From CBFHMJ01 sp965656875 (GTDB lineage Bacteria; Pseudomonadota; Gammaproteobacteria; Enterobacterales; Alteromonadaceae), in contig CBFHMJ010000009.1 in the NCBI GenBank assembly GCA_965656875.1, positions 62,001 through 126,000 on the forward strand: DNA of 64,000 nucleotides, read 5' to 3'. The notes beneath the pieces are model-generated. The model had not been told where the DNA came from. It did no database searches and saw only the letters and a list, made by a program, of their open reading frames with translations. The position numbers and the translations under genes are program-made. This document shows, in pieces, positions 42,159 through 51,870 of this stretch; position 1 is the stretch's first letter, and each line of letters opens with the position of its first letter.

Positions 42159-43091
42159 TTACGGTTGTCGCTGAAAGACTAAACATTTTAGTGCCGCATC
42201 CGCGTCGATATCAGGGAATTCAGGAGGGTTGTCCAGTCGATGTTGAAACACCATATCAGGCGCTTCACGGTGCATTTCGTCGATCAAAAACTGAGGTTTA
42301 ACGTCAGGGTCATTAACGCAAGCCAGCACACAACCATCAGTCGTCAATAATTCCGGTAAGCGACGTAAAATACGCTGGTAGTCTTTTGTTAATGCAAAGC
42401 TCCCTTTCTGAAAACTTGGTGGGTCAATGATGATTAACTCATAAGGCCCTGATTTCTTTACTTTACCCCAGGATTTAAACAGTTCATGACCGAGGAAAGT
42501 TACTTTTCGAAGATCGTGTTCATTGAGCTGATGATTTCGCCGCCCCTGACTTAATGCGGCTTTCGCCATATCGAGGTTAACGACATGATCGGCATCGCCT
42601 TCAACAGCGGCAACCGAAAAGCCGCAGGTATAAGCAAATAAGTTCAACACTCGTTTGTGTTTCGCCTGTTGCTGCACCCACTGGCGACCAAGTCGCATAT
42701 CAAAAAACAACCCGGAATTTTGTTTTCCGCCGAGCGTTAATCCATATTTCAAACCGTTTTCAATTACGGTGATTTTATCGGTAAACTCACCCTGGACCAC
42801 ATCCAGCCGACAGTCCGGTAAATACCGATGTTGAATGAGTATCGACTTTCCACTGTGTTGCCAGATATCCATATCGGTTATGTCAGCAATTAGCTGATGC
42901 AACTCATCAAACCATTCGTCTTCCTGCACTTTAAATACGGAAAACAATAATTGCCCATCCAGCCAGTCAACTGTCAATTGCTCTAACCCCGGATAACATC
43001 GCCCCCGACCATGAAATAGCCGACGTACTTCACCGGGGAATTGATCGATTGCGGTAAAAACTGCACGCAGAGGCTGGAAAATTGATGACAT
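42159..43091 (-). CDS. Class I SAM-dependent methyltransferase (RlmI/RlmK-like)
   Basis: 310 residues, related to the C-terminal half of RlmI-type 23S rRNA methyltransferases (PF10672 group). An N-terminal ~125-residue domain precedes NSGLFFDMR, then VLNLFAYTCGFSVAA (SAM binding), VNLDMAKAAL, and the catalytic IIDPPSF motif at about residue 225. Without the PUA domain of RlmI, the RNA target is uncertain; rRNA cytosine methylation is a guess from the DPPSF-type site. It is a single-gene unit. Confidence 0.8.
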   Translation of the reverse strand: MSSIFQPLRAVFTAIDQFPGEVRRLFHGRGRCYPGLEQLTVDWLDGQLLFSVFKVQEDEWFDELHQLIADITDMDIWQHSGKSILIQHRYLPDCRLDVVQGEFTDKITVIENGLKYGLTLGGKQNSGLFFDMRLGRQWVQQQAKHKRVLNLFAYTCGFSVAAVEGDADHVVNLDMAKAALSQGRRNHQLNEHDLRKVTFLGHELFKSWGKVKKSGPYELIIIDPPSFQKGSFALTKDYQRILRRLPELLTTDGCVLACVNDPDVKPQFLIDEMHREAPDMVFQHRLDNPPEFPDIDADAALKCLVFQRQP

Positions 43092-43376
43092 AGAAAAAGG
43101 CTTTTGGCTGAGGGAAAAATTAGCGGGGGATTCTATCAGAATTCATAGAATGTCAGGTATGTGTCGAAAAGAAATTTATTATTGCACCTGATTTTGGCAC
43201 ATTTACTTTCTCGTTGATATTTCAGCGCCAGAAATGAAAAACCCCACTCATCTGAGCAGGGTTTCTCACCGTATAAAACGGTTTGCTTATGTAGTGGCTT
43301 GAATCAGTGGTCAGCTACAAGCGTAAAAAGGAAATTAACTGATCAATGATACAAAGTCAAACTGAAGGAACAGACT

Positions 43377-44282
43377 ATGCCTCAATCTATCTCATATCCG
43401 GATCTCGCCAAAGTACTACCTCTTCATCGTCAAACACAATTCCGTGAATTTTTACATACTGATGACCCCGTTAAACGTTACGGCGGTTATATCTGGACAT
43501 TGCGCATCGCTGCATCTATTCATCCATTAATCAGCACATTAGAAATTACATTAAGAAATGCCATTCATCAGGCTGCCACACAAGCTATTGGTGACAATTG
43601 GTATGAAAAGCTTGCAACACGGACCAGAAAAAGCTGGAAAACCAAAGATAAAGACGCAAGAAACATCGCATGGCATCTTTCAAAAATGACAGAAAAAAAA
43701 TTGAAAATTAGCCGTAAATATCATGCAAAAAAACACAATATTCATGATTTAATCATTTCAGCCTGTGAATTTGGCATATGGGTAAATTTATTTGGGGAAT
43801 GTTTTATCGTCAACGGAAATAAATCTTCTCTTTGGCCCCAGTGCATTCAATCTGTTTTTCCAAACTTACCAAAAGGAAAATCCATTCAAGATATACAGAA
43901 GGAGTTATCTGAACTTAAGGAATTACGGAATAACATTGCACATCATTCATTACTATGGTCTGGAACTCCCATCAACCATACAACAGATGCGATTACTTAC
44001 GTTAATGAACAAATTGACCGGATTATCGCGCTCACATCATGGCTCTCTACCAGCAAAATTCAGTTATTAGACGTACATATGCTAATTGCAGAAGCTCGTC
44101 GAGTTGCCACTAGTGAATACTTATCATTGTGCCAACGACAAGCTATTGACGAGATGTCAACGCCACCCAGTCAATTTAATCGTTCATTGAATCAATGTAT
44201 GAAATCGACTGATTCATACAGTTTTACGCTGATAAAACACAAAAAATCCCTATGGATGATGACACGAGCATCTATTTATTAA
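43377..44282 (+). CDS. Abi family (Abi_2/AbiD-F-like) HEPN protein
   Basis: 301 residues, preceded by AAGGAACAG. The N-terminal half carries the Abi_2 pattern (RYGGYIWTLRIAASIHPLISTLEITLRNAIHQ). An HEPN-type RNase motif R-N-N-I-A-H-H lies near residue 183, flanked by ELKELR. Abi_2 proteins act as abortive-infection factors by damaging RNA in phage-infected cells. The gene is solitary, with no antitoxin-like neighbour; the RNase residues look intact. Confidence 0.85.
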   Translation: MPQSISYPDLAKVLPLHRQTQFREFLHTDDPVKRYGGYIWTLRIAASIHPLISTLEITLRNAIHQAATQAIGDNWYEKLATRTRKSWKTKDKDARNIAWHLSKMTEKKLKISRKYHAKKHNIHDLIISACEFGIWVNLFGECFIVNGNKSSLWPQCIQSVFPNLPKGKSIQDIQKELSELKELRNNIAHHSLLWSGTPINHTTDAITYVNEQIDRIIALTSWLSTSKIQLLDVHMLIAEARRVATSEYLSLCQRQAIDEMSTPPSQFNRSLNQCMKSTDSYSFTLIKHKKSLWMMTRASIY

Positions 44283-44384
44283 ATCAAACGACCGGAACAC
44301 TAATGTAAAAATCCCTTTATCGTAGGTTGCTTTGTCGAAACATCCTGGCGTAGTGTGTAACTCTCATTTTTCAGGGCGCTATTG

Positions 44385-45221
44385 ATGGTTATATTCAGTT
44401 ATCTACTTATATTTTCGTTATGTTGTTGCATCAGTTTTGGAATCATTCTCAACGTAATGTCTCGTCGTGTTGCTCGAAATCACCAACAGATCAATGTGCC
44501 GTTAACACCGTTTAATCTTAAAAATTTCTGGCAATTTTATTGTGAGGTTTTAAAAGGTTTCTCATTAGTGATCTGGTGGGGATGTTTTCGTCATCAACGA
44601 ACCATTTACAGCGACGTTCATGACGCTGCGGACAAACCGCATGTTCTGTGTATTCACGGGTTTCATATGACAGGTAGCTGTTTTTGGGGATTACGGCAAA
44701 GCCTGGCTCACCACGGATTTAATTCAACCGCCATCAATCTCGGTCGTCCTTATATTGACCCGCAGCATTATGTGGATCGATATATATCAGCCGTAGAACA
44801 AATTCGGCGCGAAGCTCCGGATAAACCTGTCTATATCATTGCTCATTCAATGGGCGGCTTGATTACCCGCATGATGTTAGAACAACGACCGGACCTGGCC
44901 AGTTCACTCCCTGTCATTATCACCCTGGGCACACCGCATCAGGGAACCGCAATGGTGAGAGAGCGCAGTGTCACCTGGATAAAAGAAATGTTTCATCCTG
45001 CCTCTGCTTTTATTAAACAATTGAAAGATTTTAGCGAGACAGCCCCCAACAGCGAGGTTTTTTCAATCGCATCAGAACATGATTTAGTGGTTTTTCCGGC
45101 TAAATATGCCCATACAACATCCACGCATAATATAAATGTTCAGTGGATGAGCCACGTTGGATTAATTACCGAGCAACAGAGCCACCAACGTATTATTGAG
45201 ATTCTTCAGCGTGAACATTAA
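44385..45221 (+). CDS. Lipase-like alpha/beta hydrolase
   Basis: 278 residues. A membrane anchor at the N terminus (VIFSYLLIFSLCCCISFGIILNVM). The hydrolase part has HGFH (oxyanion), the nucleophile elbow AHSMGG (Ser near residue 155), a TLGTPHQG strand typical of triacylglycerol-lipase-like enzymes, and a C-terminal His in SHVGLI. It looks like an inner-membrane- or periplasm-facing esterase. ATG at 44385 is preferred to an upstream TTG. A bidirectional terminator follows. Confidence 0.85.
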   Translation: MVIFSYLLIFSLCCCISFGIILNVMSRRVARNHQQINVPLTPFNLKNFWQFYCEVLKGFSLVIWWGCFRHQRTIYSDVHDAADKPHVLCIHGFHMTGSCFWGLRQSLAHHGFNSTAINLGRPYIDPQHYVDRYISAVEQIRREAPDKPVYIIAHSMGGLITRMMLEQRPDLASSLPVIITLGTPHQGTAMVRERSVTWIKEMFHPASAFIKQLKDFSETAPNSEVFSIASEHDLVVFPAKYAHTTSTHNINVQWMSHVGLITEQQSHQRIIEILQREH

Positions 45222-45243
45222 GATCTGTTGCTCCTAATACAAA

Positions 45244-45275
45244 AAAGGCCTGGTTCTGAAATTAACCAGGCCTTT
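45244..45275. terminator. Bidirectional terminator
   Basis: AAAGGCCTGGTT and AACCAGGCCTTT, perfect 12-bp stem, 8-base loop, between two convergent hydrolase genes. Confidence 0.85.
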
Positions 45276-45291
45276 ACTCCTGAGATTAACA

Positions 45292-46485
45292 CTATCGCTC
45301 CAACTCAAACACCTTCGCCGCCAGACCATAGAACATCATCATTTTTTCCCGACTGTCGATATCAGCATTAGCGAAGCCAATCACACCACGAGAGGTCGCC
45401 GGATCGAAGAACATCAATGTCGTAACACCCGGGTCAGAACCAGTGTGTCCATTTAATGGTCTGCCCTGCAAGCCAATAGAGGCCATTTTAGCGCTCCAGA
45501 ACAAGCCATGCCCGACCAGGCGATCACTCATGCCAGAAACATCATCTAATTCCAGCGGGCCGGTTGCCAGTTCAACCACCTTGCTATCAAGTACCTGCTT
45601 TTTATCATCCTTACCGCGATTAGCCATGACTGCGAGGTAACGGCTCAGATCACGCACCGATGTTTTTAAACCACCATCTGGCCAGGTCGCCAGCGCGTAA
45701 CGTGGATAAGCTTCGAAACTGTTTCCTTCAGGTTTGTAAACCGTCGCAAATTTAGTCTCTGGTAATTTGCTGTAAAACCAGGCCGTGTGTTCCATGCCCA
45801 ACGGTTTGAAAATCACGTCTCGCGTATAATCGTTAAATGGTTTCTTCACATGATCAGCGATAGCCAGTGCCGCCAGCCCTGCTGCGATGTTGGAGTACTG
45901 TCGTTGTTCACCGGGCTTGTCGCCGTTGAAGTTTTCCTCATCGTCATAACGCTTTCCTTTACGTTGCAGATAAGACTGTAAAAATGTCTGAAGCGATTCA
46001 GAAAAAGCTTGTTGACCAATGGCATAACCCGCTTCATACGTTTCATCTTCGTCAACAATGCCTGATGTATGAGTCGCTAAATGAAGAAAATTCAGGGTGT
46101 GTTTCGGATCGTTCGGGTGGTCAATGGTCACCGAGCTGTATTCAGCCAAAGGACGTGTCAGATCGTAACCATCATTTAACGCCGCATGCGCAGCGGCGGT
46201 GCCAATAAACGTTTTACTGACCGATGCAATGTGCATGACATGATCGATCGTCATCGGCATTTTGTTTTCCAGACTGGCAAAGCCATATCCGCCAGACCAT
46301 TGCAATTTACCCGCTTCCACCAGGGCAAACGCCAACCCCGGCGCAACGTTCTTTTTTACGGCTTCTTTTGCTAATCGATCAATGTCCTGCGTGCTGGTTT
46401 TCACCGGTAAAGAGATATCGGCAACAGCTACTGTGCTTACCAGAGTGACCGCCGCCAGCCCCAGTTGAATGATCCGCTTTGTCAT
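45292..46485 (-). CDS. Secreted serine hydrolase, beta-lactamase/esterase fold
   Basis: 397 residues with a signal peptide (cut near AVADIS). Catalytic SxxK at Ser88-Lys91 (ASVSKTFIG), YxN as YSNIA, and a late HTGSDPG. This is the class C beta-lactamase-like family of esterases and D-peptidases; bacteria often carry several of unknown substrate, and beta-lactam resistance should not be assumed. AGGAGA precedes ATG at 46485. It sits downstream of, and in the same direction as, a LysR gene. Confidence 0.88.
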   Translation of the reverse strand: MTKRIIQLGLAAVTLVSTVAVADISLPVKTSTQDIDRLAKEAVKKNVAPGLAFALVEAGKLQWSGGYGFASLENKMPMTIDHVMHIASVSKTFIGTAAAHAALNDGYDLTRPLAEYSSVTIDHPNDPKHTLNFLHLATHTSGIVDEDETYEAGYAIGQQAFSESLQTFLQSYLQRKGKRYDDEENFNGDKPGEQRQYSNIAAGLAALAIADHVKKPFNDYTRDVIFKPLGMEHTAWFYSKLPETKFATVYKPEGNSFEAYPRYALATWPDGGLKTSVRDLSRYLAVMANRGKDDKKQVLDSKVVELATGPLELDDVSGMSDRLVGHGLFWSAKMASIGLQGRPLNGHTGSDPGVTTLMFFDPATSRGVIGFANADIDSREKMMMFYGLAAKVFELER

Positions 46486-46612
46486 GATTTTCTCCTGAAT
46501 AATCGTCAAATCCACGACTATCCTGACACTATTCCATGACAACTGCGTGTCTCAAGTTGTAACAATCATCCAGGTAAATGTAACAATTCAATCACAAATT
46601 ACCCAAAATCAC

Positions 46613-47530
46613 TTATAACATACGTCGATTAGCAGCCAGCGCATCGATCCGCTGCTTCATAAAGGTTCTGAACGCTGATATTAACGGCGTCAGTTGCCGT
46701 TTATCTGCGTACATCAATCGCAATGGTAACGCCTGATACCCCCAGTGCGGGCAAACTTCCACCAACTCACCTGTCATAATTTCATCAGCAACATCGAGCC
46801 AGGAACGGTATGAAATACCAAAGCCGGATAAGGTCCAGCGCTTTACGACATCGGCATCATTCGCGACGCGATCACAGTTCACCTGAACGACACGTTGTTG
46901 CTCTCCGTGACCAAATACCCAGTCGTCATAAACCCGCCCAAATCGAACAAAACTAATACATTGATGCTCCTTTAGATCGTCCGGCTGTTGTGGCGTGCCA
47001 AAGGCCGTCAAGTAAGCAGGAGATGCAACCAGGGTTCGGGTATTGCTGTCGTCCAGGGTGTAGTACATCAAACTGGAATCCGGCAATGAGCCATAACGAA
47101 AGGCAACATCAATCGGTTCACTGTAAACATCGCTGACTTCATCCGTCGAAAATAACCGAACAGATACTTTTGGATGTAATGCCAGAAACTCATCAATCCA
47201 GGGGAGTAGCACATTGCGCCCTAAATCTGACGGAACAGACACTTGTAGCCGACCACTGAGCTGCTGGTGATCATCATGAATTTGCGTCACCGCAGAATCT
47301 AATAAATGCACCGCCTGGCGAGCTTGCGTCAGAAACATCTCACCATCGTGAGTCAGCCTCAGACTCCGAGTCGAGCGCAATAACAACTGACATTGAATCT
47401 CAGCTTCTAACCGTTTGATCGCAGCGCTGACCGCTGCTGGCGTCATACCGAGTTCACGCGCGGTGGCAGATAAGCTGCCCGTCTGGGCAACCTGAATAAA
47501 CAATCGGATGTCTTGCAGTGACTTCATCAT
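46613..47530 (-). CDS. LysR-family transcriptional regulator
   Basis: 305 residues. N-terminal winged helix (DIRLFIQVAQTGSLSATARELGMTPAAVSAAIKRLEAEI) and a C-terminal effector domain (LSGRLQVSVPSDLGRNVLLPWIDEFLALHP...). The start is ATG at 47530, after a TTG that opens the frame. It is divergent from the secreted beta-propeller gene at 47651, 120 bp away, so that gene is its most likely target. Confidence 0.88.
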   Translation of the reverse strand: MMKSLQDIRLFIQVAQTGSLSATARELGMTPAAVSAAIKRLEAEIQCQLLLRSTRSLRLTHDGEMFLTQARQAVHLLDSAVTQIHDDHQQLSGRLQVSVPSDLGRNVLLPWIDEFLALHPKVSVRLFSTDEVSDVYSEPIDVAFRYGSLPDSSLMYYTLDDSNTRTLVASPAYLTAFGTPQQPDDLKEHQCISFVRFGRVYDDWVFGHGEQQRVVQVNCDRVANDADVVKRWTLSGFGISYRSWLDVADEIMTGELVEVCPHWGYQALPLRLMYADKRQLTPLISAFRTFMKQRIDALAANRRML

Positions 47531-47650
47531 TTTCAAAAATTATTTAAAAGTAATTTAAATACTAGCGGGTTTTTCAATTAATAGAACCCTATTACACTCT
47601 TCAACTCTATTTTGTTTTCAATTATTTAACATATATTCAGGAAGGTGCTT

Positions 47651-48727
47651 ATGCGATCTCTGATCATAAAACTCAGCATGGTGGTAACGCTGTTTCTTGC
47701 AGCGATAGCACAGGCAAATGACGATTTACAGGTATACACAGAACTCTCTCTGGACATGCCTCCGGGTAACATTGCGATTGGTCCTGACGGCCGGATGTTT
47801 ATCAGTGTCCATGAGTTTTACGGTAAAGAATTAAAAGTGGTAGAACTGTTCCGCGACGGTTCGACGCGGCCCTATCCAACAGCAAAATGGGCAACCGCGC
47901 CCGCTGAAGGAAAAGAAAACGGGTTATACGGTGTTCTGGGATTAAACGTTGACCGTGCCGGTATCCTGTGGATGCTGGACACATCTGGCCCGGACAGAGC
48001 CGGACGATTAATTGGCTGGAATACTCGCCGGGAAAAACTCCATAAAATCGTTTATCTGGGCAAGCCAGTAATCAACGATGTGACCTTCCTGAACGATTTA
48101 GCTATTGATACCAAAAATAAATTCGCATATTTGGCTGACACATCGGGTGCCATTATTGTGGTCAACCTGCGCACAGGTCAGGCCCGCCGGGTGTTAGAAG
48201 GTAGTCGTTTCACCGTGGCTGAAGATATCGATATGGTTATTGATGGCCGCACCATTTTCTTAGGTGGAGAACCCGCCAGACTGGGCATTAATCCTGCCAC
48301 CATCGATCCGAAAAACAAATTCTTCTATTTCGGCGCAATGTCCGGCACAGCGTTATATCGCATTGCCACTACCTATCTGCGTGATTTTTCACTCAGTGAT
48401 GCTCAGTTAGAAGCCCGTATCGAACAATATGGTGATAAGCCAATTTCAGACGGAATTACCATAGATGGCGGCGAGAACGTTTACATCACATCGATCACCG
48501 AAAACGCGATTGGTGTTGTTGGCCCGGATGGTGAATATAAAATCCTGTATCAGGATGAATCGATTAGCTGGCCTGACGGTTTTGCTTATGGTGCAGATGA
48601 CAATATCTACTTTACTGTCAATCAATTACATAAATCACCGCCGCTTAACGATGGCCAGAACACCACAGAAGGCACATTTAAAGTCATGTACTTCCCAGCC
48701 CTGGTTCGCGGCAAGGTCGGTCGCTAA
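47651..48727 (+). CDS. Secreted major-royal-jelly/SMP-30-like beta-propeller
   Basis: 358 residues with a signal peptide (cut after IAQA). AGGAAGG precedes ATG at 47651; the frame opens slightly earlier with GTG. Repeated blades read GNIAIGPDGRMFISVH, GVLGLNVDRAGILWMLDT, DLAIDTKNKFAYLADT and DGITIDGGENVYITSI. This matches bacterial members of the royal-jelly/yellow protein group (PF03022), related to gluconolactonase-type enzymes. The substrate is unknown; location is periplasmic or outside the cell. Confidence 0.8.
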   Translation: MRSLIIKLSMVVTLFLAAIAQANDDLQVYTELSLDMPPGNIAIGPDGRMFISVHEFYGKELKVVELFRDGSTRPYPTAKWATAPAEGKENGLYGVLGLNVDRAGILWMLDTSGPDRAGRLIGWNTRREKLHKIVYLGKPVINDVTFLNDLAIDTKNKFAYLADTSGAIIVVNLRTGQARRVLEGSRFTVAEDIDMVIDGRTIFLGGEPARLGINPATIDPKNKFFYFGAMSGTALYRIATTYLRDFSLSDAQLEARIEQYGDKPISDGITIDGGENVYITSITENAIGVVGPDGEYKILYQDESISWPDGFAYGADDNIYFTVNQLHKSPPLNDGQNTTEGTFKVMYFPALVRGKVGR

Positions 48728-48741
48728 CAGGACGATTGCTC

Positions 48742-48788
48742 ACACGCTGACTGGCTATGCGGCGTTAAGCTGGTCAGCGTGTTTTTTT
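48742..48788 (+). terminator. Rho-independent terminator
   Basis: ACACGCTGAC ... GTCAGCGTGT followed by six T residues, 14 bp after the beta-propeller stop codon. Confidence 0.85.
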
Positions 48789-48850
48789 ATTGGTGTGAAT
48801 AGCATTATCCCACTATAGTGTAGGGAGACTTCACACCACAGGACCCATGA

Positions 48851-49954
48851 ATGACCCGAACTGTTAACCTGCTTGCTTTTCTTACGCTGTTTCTCTCACC
48901 TGTTACAAGTACCGCAAACGAAAATTTCAAACGACAAGCACTGCATGTTTTACAGGAAATGGCTGCCTATAAAGATGCAGATTCTGACTTCGCCTACAAA
49001 TTATATGTGGTTAATAAGCCACTGGAAGCATGGTTAACACCTGAAAAGCAGATCGAATGGAATTTCAACGTCGCCATCATCGCGAACAGTATCGATAACC
49101 TGGACGTTTTGGCCCATACCCTTAACCGGCTCAACACACTGGCCAGTGAAATCCCTTTTAAGCAGTGGGAAGCTGATTTTCTACGCTACACAGGTCACTA
49201 CCAACTCAAACGTAATCAATACGACAGTGCGATAGCCGCTTATTTATGTGCGCTTCCCAGAACACTTGATAAACGTCAGGCCATTGCGTTGACCTATTCC
49301 ATCGGCGCTGCATTAATCAGTTCAAATCAACCTGCTCAGGCCATTCGCATCTTTAACACCCTCAATGGTTTTTTACATGAAGACAGCAATCCGCGATGGG
49401 TAGGTTTAACCAATGAAGCGATAGGTGTGATCGCGTTAGGTGAGCAAAAGTATCAACTGGCCGCAAGCTCTTTTCGGATAGCGATGGACATTCAACAGCG
49501 GCAGGTAAATCGCCGTAGCGAACTCAATGCAGCCCTGAATTTATTACTCACTTACACGCTGGCAAAAGACTTTGAGCATTTCGAACGAATCAAACCCAGG
49601 TTGGAACGCCTGATTAGCATTAATATCAATGAAGACTTAAATACTTATTTTCGTTGGATAAAAGCCGCGAGACAACAGCAGCAATGGGGCAATTTACCTG
49701 CGAAAACCCTCGAAGCGCTGAAAAAAGAGTACTACGACATGAGCAGCGCATTAATTGCCAACGCCATTACCCGGTATTTACTACCTATACTGGCCCCCGA
49801 CGCCGCACCGAGAAATCCTCCTCAAAAAAGTGATAATGCCAGTCAATCCAGTATTGATGCCGTGGCACATTTCAATCTGATGCAATGTGAGCAACATCCC
49901 ACACACATCAGCACACAAATTGCGGGCATCCTGAGTGATCTTCAGCAAAAATAA
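48851..49954 (+). CDS. Secreted TPR-like helical-repeat protein
   Basis: 367 residues with a signal peptide (MTRTVNLLAFLTLFLSPVTSTA). The remainder is helical, with TPR-like pairs such as RYTGHYQLKRNQYDSAIAAYLCAL and GVIALGEQKYQLAASSFRIAM. Function unknown; periplasmic scaffolding is a guess. ACAGGA lies before the start. It converges with the AraC-type regulator gene. Confidence 0.65.
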   Translation: MTRTVNLLAFLTLFLSPVTSTANENFKRQALHVLQEMAAYKDADSDFAYKLYVVNKPLEAWLTPEKQIEWNFNVAIIANSIDNLDVLAHTLNRLNTLASEIPFKQWEADFLRYTGHYQLKRNQYDSAIAAYLCALPRTLDKRQAIALTYSIGAALISSNQPAQAIRIFNTLNGFLHEDSNPRWVGLTNEAIGVIALGEQKYQLAASSFRIAMDIQQRQVNRRSELNAALNLLLTYTLAKDFEHFERIKPRLERLISININEDLNTYFRWIKAARQQQQWGNLPAKTLEALKKEYYDMSSALIANAITRYLLPILAPDAAPRNPPQKSDNASQSSIDAVAHFNLMQCEQHPTHISTQIAGILSDLQQK

Positions 49955-49960
49955 CCATTT

Positions 49961-50911
49961 TTAGCGTGTTTTACCCTTAAATTGCACTCGCCACTCACCA
50001 GGCGTTGCGCCAAAGCGTTGCTTGAAATGTTTACGAAAAAGTTGCTCTGAACTGAATCCCGCCAGCTCTGACGTTTCTGTGATCGACAAATCCGTCGATT
50101 CCAGCAACTCCAGACTGTACTGAAGCCGCACATTCACCAGCCAGGCGGTAAAACTGATGCCATTAGCCGATTTAAAATGACGACTGAAACTCCGAACACT
50201 CATCATGCAATGTTCAGCAGCGCTTGCCAGGCTATACTCATCGCTGATGTTTTCCACCACAGTATCAATTAGCTTAGCCAGCCTTTCATCAGCAGGCCTT
50301 TTAATCACCGGATGCTCAATGTACTGACGTTGCCCCCCGCTCCTTTCCGGCGATGACACCATTACCCGCGCAATTTTATTGGCAGTTTTTACCCCATAAA
50401 ATCGCTTAACGATATGCAGGCAACAATCGATAGCCGCCGCCGTACCCGCAGAGGTAATGATGTTATCTTCAACAATAAACAACGGATTGATATCACAGGT
50501 AACGTTAGGAAATGTCGTGCGGAAATGCTCGCCATATTTCCAATGAGTAGTCGCTCTTTTACCGTCTAATAATCCACTGTAAGCGATGGCATACGCCCCC
50601 AGACACAAACCCGCGATGAGCTTACCATTACGGTGTGCATTATTGAGTTTGTCTATTAATGATCGGCCAGGCGGTGAATCAGGTAACCAGCTCGGGATAA
50701 TCACAATGTCGGCATGTTCAATCATCGATATGTCATGTTTAATCTCGATCTCAATACCACTCGATGTACTTATCTTACCCGGCGTTTCTGCACAAACATG
50801 AACATTAAATAACGCTTCGTCGTTGAATACCGCATCCTGAAAAATCGCCACAGGCACAGACAGATGAAACAAACTTATTCCTTTGAAAGCAACGATAGCG
50901 ATGTCGAGCAT
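49961..50911 (-). CDS. GlxA-type AraC-family regulator with DJ-1/PfpI domain
   Basis: 316 residues. The first ~190 form a DJ-1/PfpI-like domain (IVIIPSWLPD, then GLCLGAYAIAYSGLLDGKRATTHW with a Cys in the nucleophile position, near 98). The last ~100 are a double helix-turn-helix AraC domain (SLASAAEHCMMSVRSFSRHF and SITETSELAGFSSEQLFRKHF). Family members sense small metabolites such as arginine or glycine betaine. It is divergent from the HD hydrolase gene and may regulate it. Confidence 0.88.
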   Translation of the reverse strand: MLDIAIVAFKGISLFHLSVPVAIFQDAVFNDEALFNVHVCAETPGKISTSSGIEIEIKHDISMIEHADIVIIPSWLPDSPPGRSLIDKLNNAHRNGKLIAGLCLGAYAIAYSGLLDGKRATTHWKYGEHFRTTFPNVTCDINPLFIVEDNIITSAGTAAAIDCCLHIVKRFYGVKTANKIARVMVSSPERSGGQRQYIEHPVIKRPADERLAKLIDTVVENISDEYSLASAAEHCMMSVRSFSRHFKSANGISFTAWLVNVRLQYSLELLESTDLSITETSELAGFSSEQLFRKHFKQRFGATPGEWRVQFKGKTR

Positions 50912-51010
50912 TTAGATTGGCCAGATAGTAATGTTTTTCGCCATTATAGCCATTTTGTATCGTTTCCCAATGTCTACAATAGTCATATCAACTTGATGAG
51001 GAAACAAACC

Positions 51011-51601
51011 GTGAATGTAACTACCCGCTATCCACTCGTAGACGACCTGTTAGAAGAATACCGTGACGTGATAAACCAGGATTTTCAAGGATATAGAAAC
51101 CACATCACCCGTATGCTGAATTTTTGTCACTATTTACTGCCAGATATTTCCCCGGACGACAGTAAAAAAATTCAGATTGCGGCGGTATTTCATGACATCG
51201 CACTATGGACACACGACAGAGTGGATTACCTGGAGCCGTCATACCAGGACTGCCACCAGTGGCTGGAAAAGCATGATCTGATGCACTGGAAAGAAGAGAT
51301 ACAAATCATCATCGATATGCACCATTTGATTTATCAATACAAAGGCCCATACGCCAGATTAGCAGAAGTGTTTCGACAAGCTGATTTGATTGATTTTTCG
51401 CTGGGGCTGATAAAAAACGGCGTTAAACGATCATTTATCACCGCCGTAAAAAACGAGATCCCCAATGCCGGATTTCATAAAACACTGATGCGTTTTACCC
51501 TGGTACAATTGGGCCGAAATCCGTTGAATCCATTCCCGATGATGCGAATAAAAAATATTTATGGTGATAGTAAGGGCGAGGAAGGAAACGGAAATATTTA
51601 G
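51011..51601 (+). CDS. HD-domain hydrolase
   Basis: About 196 residues. The HD metal site shows as HITRMLNFCHYLL, AAVFHDIALW and a later ADLIDFSLG. The family hydrolyses phosphoesters, often nucleotides. GTG at 51011 follows AGGAAA at good spacing; ATG at 50996 and a still longer frame that overlaps the divergent regulator are less likely. It is followed by a strong hairpin at 51604. No specific substrate can be assigned. Confidence 0.75.
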   Translation: MNVTTRYPLVDDLLEEYRDVINQDFQGYRNHITRMLNFCHYLLPDISPDDSKKIQIAAVFHDIALWTHDRVDYLEPSYQDCHQWLEKHDLMHWKEEIQIIIDMHHLIYQYKGPYARLAEVFRQADLIDFSLGLIKNGVKRSFITAVKNEIPNAGFHKTLMRFTLVQLGRNPLNPFPMMRIKNIYGDSKGEEGNGNI

Positions 51602-51603
51602 CA

Positions 51604-51641
51604 TTAATGTAGTGGCCAAATATATTGTGCCACTACATTAA
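51604..51641. terminator. Terminator after the HD hydrolase
   Basis: TTAATGTAGTGGC and GCCACTACATTAA, a perfect 13-bp stem with a 12-base loop, just past the stop codon. Confidence 0.7.
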
Positions 51642-51870
51642 TATTACGCACTGGATTCAGGAGACTGACGTAAGGTAAAGGTTATTGGTGTGATGAACGT
51701 TAAGGAGGGTATCGGTAAGAACATCTTGCTACCCTGATGTTCGTTCAAGACTTAGAACAGGAAATATCTCGACTGCTTACAAAAACAAAAGCTACCCAAT
51801 TTCGTGTCACACGTAAGAGAGTTTTCAACGATACTTTGAGAGCAGTTGGTATCTTTTTTATCGCCTACCG

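Noticed and set aside
45292..46485. Beta-lactam resistance gene
   Set aside because: The class C fold and motifs are shared with many esterases; context gives no sign of resistance.
50864..51010. Longer N terminus of the HD hydrolase
   Set aside because: It overlaps the divergent GlxA-type gene and leaves no promoter; a GTG with AGGAAA lies at 51011.
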